Assembly (NCBI GenBank): GCA_017431345.1 | Contig: JAFRLH010000059.1 | Span: 1-64,000, forward strand | Length of the DNA stretch: 64,000 nucleotides | Reading direction: 5' to 3' | Source: Lachnospiraceae bacterium | GTDB taxonomy: Bacteria > Bacillota > Clostridia > Lachnospirales > Lachnospiraceae | Shown here: positions 59,494 through 64,000 of the stretch, piece by piece | Layout: every line of letters begins with the position of its first letter | Numbering within the stretch: the stretch's first letter is position 1 | Notes under the pieces: model-generated | What the model was told of the DNA's origin: nothing | Databases searched by the model: none | The model's input: the letters and a program-made list of their open reading frames with translations, nothing else | Made by a program: the position numbers and the translations under genes

Positions 59494-60387
59494 ATGGATC
59501 ATCTTGATAAACTTGAGGCAGAGGCAGTCTATATCATGCGCGAAGTCGCCGCGGAATGTGAAAAACCGGTCATGCTTTATTCCATCGGCAAAGACAGTTC
59601 CGTCATGCTGCATCTTGCGATGAAGGCGTTTTTCCCCGAAAAGCCGCCCTTTCCTTTTCTCCATGTCAATACCACCTGGAAATTCCACGAAATGATCGAA
59701 TTCCGGGATCGGCGAGCCCGGGAAACGGGCATCGAGCTGATCGAATACATCAACCATGAGGGTCTTGCACAGGGTGTTAATCCCTTTACATCCGGCGCCG
59801 CCTATACAGATATCATGAAGACCGAAGCACTGAAGCAGGCGCTTGATAAATACGGCTTTACCGCTGCTTTCGGCGGCGGCCGCAGAGACGAGGAGAAATC
59901 CAGGGCCAAAGAACGGATCTTCTCCTTTCGGGACGCGCATCATGCCTGGGATCCGAAGAACCAGCGTCCCGAGATGTGGAAGCTGTTCAACACACACATC
60001 TTTCCCGGAGAAAGCATCCGGGTCTTTCCTCTTTCCAACTGGACGGAACGGGATATCTGGCAATATATACGGCGGGAGAACATTCCGATCGTTTCTCTTT
60101 ATTACGCCAAAGAGCGGCCTGTCGTAGAGCGAAACGGTTCTCTGATCCTGGTGGACGATGACCGTCTTCCGCTGCAGCCCGGGGAAGTCCCGCTGATGAA
60201 GAAAGTCCGCTTCCGTACTCTTGGCTGCTACCCGCTGACAGGCGCGATGGAATCAGAAGCCGATACGCTGGATGCGATCGTGACGGAGACTCTGGGAGCC
60301 CTGGAATCAGAACGCACCAGCCGTGTGATCGATACGGACGGCGGCAGCGCCAGCATGGAAAAGAGAAAGCGGGAGGGATATTTCTGA
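59494..60387 (+). CDS. cysD: Sulfate adenylyltransferase subunit 2
   Basis: A protein of 297 residues of the PAPS-reductase-like PP-loop ATPase fold, with the P-loop [15 protein letters not shown] (about 29-43) and the C-terminal [21 protein letters not shown] region. With CysN it makes APS from sulfate and ATP. Start ATG at 59,494 has GGGAG upstream. Its stop overlaps the cysN start (TGATG). Confidence 0.95.
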   Translation: MDHLDKLEAEAVYIMREVAAECEKPVMLYSIGKDSSVMLHLAMKAFFPEKPPFPFLHVNTTWKFHEMIEFRDRRARETGIELIEYINHEGLAQGVNPFTSGAAYTDIMKTEALKQALDKYGFTAAFGGGRRDEEKSRAKERIFSFRDAHHAWDPKNQRPEMWKLFNTHIFPGESIRVFPLSNWTERDIWQYIRRENIPIVSLYYAKERPVVERNGSLILVDDDRLPLQPGEVPLMKKVRFRTLGCYPLTGAMESEADTLDAIVTETLGALESERTSRVIDTDGGSASMEKRKREGYF

Positions 60388-62204
60388 TGCATCATCCTTT
60401 ATTGAAATTCATGACCTGCGGCAGCGTCGATGACGGAAAATCCACGCTGATCGGTCATATTTTATACCGGGCAAAACTTCTGTTCGCGGATCAGCAGCGC
60501 GCGCTGGAACTGGATTCAAAACTCGACGCCGCGGACGGCAGACTGGATTATTCCCTGCTTCTTGACGGACTGATGGCGGAACGGGAACAGGGCATCACCA
60601 TCGATGTGGCTTACCGGTACTTTACAACGGAAAAACGCAGTTTTATCGTCGCTGATACGCCCGGCCATGAAGAATATACCCGCAACATGGCTGTCGGCGC
60701 ATCCTTTGCGGATGCCGCTGTGATCCTGGTCGACGCATCCAAAGGGATCCTGATGCAGACCCGCAGGCATCTGCGCATTTGCATTCTGATGGGCATACGT
60801 ACATTTGCATTTGCCTTAAACAAGATGGATCTCGTTGATTACAGCGAAGCGGTGTACCAATCTGTCTGCAGCGATATCCATGAAATGATGCAGGAATTTC
60901 CCGGGGTCAGCTGTTCCGTCATCCCCGTTTCTGCAACGGATGGCGACAATATCGTGGATCCGTCAGACCGCATGCCCTGGTACAAAGACAGACCGCTCCT
61001 TTCCTGGCTGGAGGAAGTGATTATCGTTCCGCCGTCGGAAGATAAGGGGTTCGTCCTGCCCATCCAGCGTGTCTGCCGTCCGAATGCCGGCTTCCGCGGA
61101 TTTGCCGGAGAGATATCGATCGGTACTGTACAGGAAGGCGACAGGATCCGCGTATGGCCAAGCGGTGAAGAAGCCTGTATAAAGGAAATCTTCCGACTGG
61201 AAAAAAAAGTATCCTCTGCATCTGCCGGCGAACCCGTCACCCTTACGCTGGATACAGAGGTCGATATCTCTAGAGGCTGCGTCCTGACAAAGGATACACG
61301 TCTCGCACGCGGTACCAGTCTCGAGACACAGCTTCTCTGGATGGATGAATCCGCGCTCATTCCGGGAAGGAATTATTATCTGAAACTCGCGTCGCAGAAT
61401 GTTCCCGCCTTAATCAGCCACATCCGCTACAGAATTGACGTCAATACAGGCAGGCATGAGAGTGTGGACGAACTGAAGAAGAATGAACTGGCTGTATGTG
61501 ATCTTCTTACCGGCGCGCCGCTGGTATTCGACCGCTTCCGGAACAAACGCGAGATGGGATGTTTTATCCTCATCGACCGCGTGACCAACCATACCGCTGC
61601 ATGCGGTATCGTGCGCAGTGCCAGGACCGGCGAGCGGAATCTGACCTGGCAGGATCTGGATATCGACAGAAAGACCAGAGAGGCTTCCCTCGGACAGAAA
61701 GCGATGACGATCTGGTTTACCGGTCTGTCCGGTGCCGGAAAATCCGTGATCGCCAATGCACTCGAGATCCGGCTCCATACCATGGGAAAGCATACCATGC
61801 TTCTGGATGGAGACAACATCCGCATGGGTCTGAACCGGGATCTCGGTTTCTCGGAGACGGACCGTGAAGAAAACATCCGCCGGATCGCAGAGGTCGCCCA
61901 TCTGATGAACGAGGCCGGCATCATTGTGATCACCGCATTTATTTCCCCTTTAAGCAAGGACAGAAGGAATGTGAAAGGCATCATCGGCCGCGAGAATTTC
62001 CGGGAGATCTATCTGAATACACCGCTTGCAGAATGCGAACGCCGGGATGTGAAGGGCCTGTACAGAAAGGCCCGTGAAGGAGTGATTCCAGAATTTACCG
62101 GGATCAGCAGTCCGTACGAAGCGCCCCGCACAGCAGACCTGGTTTTCGACACGACCGGAAAGACGGTAGAAGAATGTGTGGATGCGATCCTGGAGGTCCT
62201 GTAA
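60387..62204 (+). CDS. cysNC: Bifunctional sulfate adenylyltransferase subunit 1 / APS kinase
   Basis: A protein of 605 residues. Residues 1-430 are the GTPase CysN: P-loop GSVDDGKSTL, G3 DTPGHEEYTRNMA, G4 NKMDLVD. Residues 435-605 are the APS kinase CysC: P-loop TGLSGAGKS and DGDNIRMGLNRDLGFS. The fused enzyme drives APS synthesis with GTP, then phosphorylates APS to PAPS. Fused CysNC is known in many bacteria. The ATG overlaps the cysD stop, and the next start overlaps its stop (TAATG). Confidence 0.95.
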   Translation: MHHPLLKFMTCGSVDDGKSTLIGHILYRAKLLFADQQRALELDSKLDAADGRLDYSLLLDGLMAEREQGITIDVAYRYFTTEKRSFIVADTPGHEEYTRNMAVGASFADAAVILVDASKGILMQTRRHLRICILMGIRTFAFALNKMDLVDYSEAVYQSVCSDIHEMMQEFPGVSCSVIPVSATDGDNIVDPSDRMPWYKDRPLLSWLEEVIIVPPSEDKGFVLPIQRVCRPNAGFRGFAGEISIGTVQEGDRIRVWPSGEEACIKEIFRLEKKVSSASAGEPVTLTLDTEVDISRGCVLTKDTRLARGTSLETQLLWMDESALIPGRNYYLKLASQNVPALISHIRYRIDVNTGRHESVDELKKNELAVCDLLTGAPLVFDRFRNKREMGCFILIDRVTNHTAACGIVRSARTGERNLTWQDLDIDRKTREASLGQKAMTIWFTGLSGAGKSVIANALEIRLHTMGKHTMLLDGDNIRMGLNRDLGFSETDREENIRRIAEVAHLMNEAGIIVITAFISPLSKDRRNVKGIIGRENFREIYLNTPLAECERRDVKGLYRKAREGVIPEFTGISSPYEAPRTADLVFDTTGKTVEECVDAILEVL

Positions 62205-63529
62205 TGAAACCGGAAAATGAACGAACTCTCGGAAGGCTTTTCCTGAAAATGGCGCTGATCGGCCTGGCCGGCTTCGGCGGCGGCAGCGCGCTGATTCCGT
62301 TGTTTGAAAAAGTGACCGCCGACGGGAGTCTCATCAGCAGAGAGGATCTTGACCGGGATATCATTGTAGCTAACATTACCCCCGGTGCCCTTCCGGTAGA
62401 GATCGCTTCCGGACTCGGGAAACAATTCCTGGGACGTCCCGGAATGGTCTGTGCAGCAGGCGCACTGACTCTGCCCGGTGTCCTTTTCACGATCCTGATC
62501 CTGGTCCTTTTCTCTGTAGTCCCTGAGAGTCTTCTGCTGCAGATCCGGTATCTGTCGCTTGGGGTGTCTGCCGGCATTATAGGCCTTCTGTTCCAGTATA
62601 TCGGAAGGGTATGGACCGATCCGAAGAACGGTAACCTGCGGACGCCTGTCATTGCGGTATCCCTGATCGTTTTTCTTCTGGCCTGCGGCAAAAATCTCCG
62701 GAAGCTTCTGCCGCTCCCCGGTGATCCGCTGTTTGCCTGGTCGACACTGAAGATCCTGATCACTGCCTTTATCGTGATCCTGCTGTACAGCCTGTTCCGA
62801 AGGATCCGTGAACACAGTGGAACAGAGAAGATCGCATTTTCCTTTTCCCTGCGTGATATGATCCTTGATCTTACAGCCTGGATGCTCTTCATGGTCTTTC
62901 TGTCTGTTCCTGCCTTCCTTGTGATGAAAGGGGGCTACCATTTTCAGGCCAGAGGTTTCATCTCCTCTCTCCTTTCCTTCGGCGGCGGGGATGCATTCCT
63001 GACGATCGCAGAGGGACTGTTCGTACAGACCGATATGGTTGCCGAGGATTATTTTTACTCCCAGCTAATTCCCGTCACGAACGTAATACCGGGATCTATC
63101 CTTTGCAAAATGCTGGCCGGATGCGGGTATTTCCTTGGATTCCATCAGCATGGCAGTATTCTGCAGGGAATCCTGATGGCAGTCAGCGGCGCTGCGGTCG
63201 GCATTGCCGCATCCGGCATGACATTTCATTTTGTCGATCATCTTTATGGTATGTTCTCCCACCTGCCGGTATTTACGGAGATCAGCCGCTGGATCCGGCC
63301 CATTATCGCGGGCTTGCTTTTCAATATCGCGCTGTCGCTGCTGACGTCAAACATCAACATGGCCGGTACGATCGGATGCTCTCGCGCTCCCTTGTGGCTG
63401 CTGTCAGCTACCCTGCCCATCCTCTATGTTTTTCTGGTCGGGAAGAAGCATCTGAGTACCGGAAAAACACTGGTGATCCTTGCATTGCTCGGCATCGCCG
63501 CAGGAAATCTTCTTGCCGCATCTGTCTGA
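62204..63529 (+). CDS. CHR-family (chromate-type) transporter
   Basis: A protein of about 441 residues with two homologous halves, each starting LF..KMALIGLAGFGGGSALIPLF and a second GGGDAFLTIAEGLF. This is the duplicated CHR family plan, ~10 membrane helices. Members move chromate, and some may move sulfate, in or out. ATG at 62,204 overlaps the cysNC stop, so it is part of the operon. Its position suggests a sulfate or sulfated-product transport role, which is inference. Confidence 0.82.
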   Translation: MKPENERTLGRLFLKMALIGLAGFGGGSALIPLFEKVTADGSLISREDLDRDIIVANITPGALPVEIASGLGKQFLGRPGMVCAAGALTLPGVLFTILILVLFSVVPESLLLQIRYLSLGVSAGIIGLLFQYIGRVWTDPKNGNLRTPVIAVSLIVFLLACGKNLRKLLPLPGDPLFAWSTLKILITAFIVILLYSLFRRIREHSGTEKIAFSFSLRDMILDLTAWMLFMVFLSVPAFLVMKGGYHFQARGFISSLLSFGGGDAFLTIAEGLFVQTDMVAEDYFYSQLIPVTNVIPGSILCKMLAGCGYFLGFHQHGSILQGILMAVSGAAVGIAASGMTFHFVDHLYGMFSHLPVFTEISRWIRPIIAGLLFNIALSLLTSNINMAGTIGCSRAPLWLLSATLPILYVFLVGKKHLSTGKTLVILALLGIAAGNLLAASV

Positions 63530-63545
63530 AGGAAGGAGACATTCT

Positions 63546-64000
63546 ATGAAACGAATCTATCTGCATATTGGTCTGATGAAGACCGGTTCTACGGCACTGC
63601 AGGAATTTCTTGCCGCCAACCGGACTGTTCTCGCGAAACAGAACTGTGCCTATCCTCTCATGCATATCGGACCAACCCATACCTACGATCTCCGCAATGC
63701 ACACTTCCTGATCTATGATTCGCCCTCGAACGATCCCGCAAGACGCAAAGCGGAGGAACTTCATATCCTGCAAAAAGGGATATCGATGCTCGAAAAAGCG
63801 TTTCAGGAAGCTGACACAGTGATTCTCAGCGATGAAAAGCTCTGGTATGCCCAGAACTGGCTTCGCTTCCGGCCAAGACTTATGAAAATACGGGAACAGT
63901 TCGGATGTGAGATCAAGGTGATCGTATATCTGCGGCGTCAGGATCAGTTCGTGGAATCCTACTGGAACCAGAAGGTCAAAGGAGCCAGCCGCTATACCAT
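63546..64000 (+). CDS. Sulfotransferase-like protein, partial
   Basis: The start ATG at 63,546 has GGAAGGAG upstream; the window ends after 151 codons. The N-terminus is IYLHIGLMKTGSTALQEFL, the 5'-phosphosulfate loop of PAPS-dependent sulfotransferases. Further in is VIVYLRRQDQFVESYW, matching the 3'-phosphate-binding Arg/Ser region. It would transfer sulfate from PAPS, made by the upstream genes, to a sugar, lipid or other acceptor. The acceptor is unknown. Confidence 0.8.
   Translation, partial: MKRIYLHIGLMKTGSTALQEFLAANRTVLAKQNCAYPLMHIGPTHTYDLRNAHFLIYDSPSNDPARRKAEELHILQKGISMLEKAFQEADTVILSDEKLWYAQNWLRFRPRLMKIREQFGCEIKVIVYLRRQDQFVESYWNQKVKGASRYT

Noticed and set aside
59332-60063. Minus-strand ORF opposite cysD and its leader
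   Set aside because: Overlaps clear cysD coding in antisense and no ribosome site precedes it.

Overview
The window looks like chromosome from a Gram-positive, gut-type Firmicute, most likely a Lachnospiraceae-like member of the Clostridia. The grounds are consistent AGGAGG-type ribosome sites, a moderate GC content, lipoprotein-anchored solute binding, a type IV pilus (T4P) set with no secretin or PilP gene, InlB-type and SpaA-type surface domains, and a GH25 lysozyme with an export signal. The genus cannot be fixed from the sequence.

Positions 1-29,114 are one long minus-strand T4P locus. It starts with a giant secreted adhesin of 5,255 residues. It continues through four pilin-like proteins (one a 755-residue prepilin with GLUG repeats), PilB, PilT, PilC, another pilin-like protein, the prepilin peptidase PilD, PilM, PilN and PilO, and ends with the major pilin PilA, which has its own promoter and runs off the window. 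Copies of a ~58 bp dispersed repeat sit between several of these genes. The giant adhesin has four cassettes, each a conserved cap followed by a right-handed beta-helix, set among InlB-type repeats and SpaA/FctA-like domains. It has no visible LPXTG signal. This adhesin-plus-T4P locus is the best candidate for an undescribed system.

Positions 29,210-42,710, all minus strand, hold pheT and pheS, an XRE regulator, a second A24 peptidase-like gene, a GH25 lysozyme with FnIII and SH3 modules, an Fe-S aldo/keto reductase, an APC permease fused to a hybrid histidine kinase, an RlmI-type methyltransferase and a MATE exporter. Positions 42,900-45,800 carry an orphan lipoprotein, a very small ORF, a tRNA-Ala(GGC) followed by tandem 124-bp repeat units that copy the tRNA 3' end, and a tyrosine-phosphatase-like gene.

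Positions 46,020-50,258 hold a CitMHS-type transporter beside a two-component system, probably a carboxylate uptake and sensing unit. Positions 50,383-56,424 are a maltodextrin locus: LacI regulator, binding protein, two permeases and MalQ, with three LacI-type operators. Next come a tandem array of hairpins and an OmpR/EnvZ-type two-component system (57,191-59,241). The window closes with a sulfate activation operon (cysD, cysNC, a CHR-family transporter and a sulfotransferase-like gene). It appears to make PAPS for sulfation rather than for sulfur reduction, since no reductase gene is present in the visible part.
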